This document shows positions 63,889 to 64,000 of a stretch of 64,000 bases of DNA, piece by piece. Source of the DNA: Microbacterium binotii (lineage in GTDB: Bacteria > Actinomycetota > Actinomycetes > Actinomycetales > Microbacteriaceae); assembly GCF_021398715.1 (NCBI RefSeq), contig NZ_CP090347.1, positions 2,480,001 through 2,544,000 on the forward strand, read 5' to 3'. Below the pieces are notes generated by a model that saw only the letters and a program-made list of their open reading frames with translations, was not told where the DNA came from and searched no databases. The position numbers were made by a program, and so were the translations under genes. Position 1 is the stretch's first letter, and each line of letters opens with the position of its first letter.

Positions 63889-63957
63889 TCTCGGAAATGC
63901 GCGCGAATCTCGGAGGTTTACAGCCGCATCCTCCGAGAAACGCGCCGATCTCCGAGA
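63889..63957. repeat. Double-stem palindromic element, family C variant 2 (right of nuclease gene 3)
   Basis: Outer TCTCGGA (63889-63895) and TCCGAGA (63951-63957); inner CTCGGAGG (63909-63916) and complement (63930-63937), perfect. Same stems and similar gap sequences as the element at 62864. Confidence 0.84.
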
Positions 63958-64000
63958 AAGGTGCATGGGAACCACGCGAGTCAGGAGCGCCGGGCGCGGG

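Overview
This is a high-GC actinobacterial chromosome segment, most likely Microbacterium or a close relative in Microbacteriaceae. The evidence is pervasive G/C third positions, a monomeric NADP isocitrate dehydrogenase, an sdhCDAB operon, a RamB-type regulator beside GTP-dependent PEPCK, leaderless genes with TANNNT -10 boxes, and saturation with the word GGATGCGG/CCGCATCC. The assignment rests on gene content and style only.

Layout. 0-2 kb (minus): BMP-type nucleoside ABC importer, lipoprotein plus ATPase, running off the left edge. 2.2-3.3 kb: manC. 3.5-7.1 kb: sdhCDAB behind a TCA-type palindrome and an iron box. 7.1-10.3 kb: yihY-like gene, xth, trpS. 10.3-11.9 kb: nuclease gene 1 bracketed by palindromes. 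11.9-14.0 kb: FadR-type regulator and divergent lldD. 14.0-15.5 kb: GNAT and an Fpg/Nei glycosylase. 15.5-19.6 kb: FMN riboswitch, ribD-ribE-ribBA-ribH and a small membrane protein. 19.8-26.8 kb: MHS transporter, ABC exporter, pckG and divergent ramB. 26.9-34.1 kb: a minus-strand Dsz/Sfn-like monooxygenase operon and a divergent ABC importer. 34.3-35.3 kb: nuclease gene 2. 35.4-38.3 kb: gabD and a marR-oxidoreductase pair. 38.4-45.0 kb: a nitrogen-heterocycle-like catabolic island. 45.1-47.5 kb: folD and glyA, the latter with a ZTP riboswitch. 47.6-58.3 kb: GlcNAc/chitobiose utilisation. 58.4-62.2 kb: L,D-transpeptidase and icd. 62.3-64 kb: GNAT and nuclease gene 3.

How parts work together. 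The GlcNAc island has an ABC importer without its own ATPase, a ROK kinase, NagA, NagB, an intracellular GH20 hexosaminidase and a ROK repressor. A 19-bp site of identical pattern lies in the GH20 promoter and in the ROK/transport promoter, so one repressor probably controls both. sdh and icd share a 16-bp palindrome. Riboflavin and one-carbon genes are under RNA control.

Most unusual feature. Three diverged genes each combine an N-terminal winged-helix-like segment with a C-terminal Vsr/DUF559-like nuclease core. Each is bracketed on both sides by palindromic elements, and each gene has its own palindrome sequence family. Orphan elements of the same architecture occur elsewhere, including a pair bracketing the marR-oxidoreductase module. 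This resembles a nuclease-linked REP-like repeat system. The mechanism is inference.
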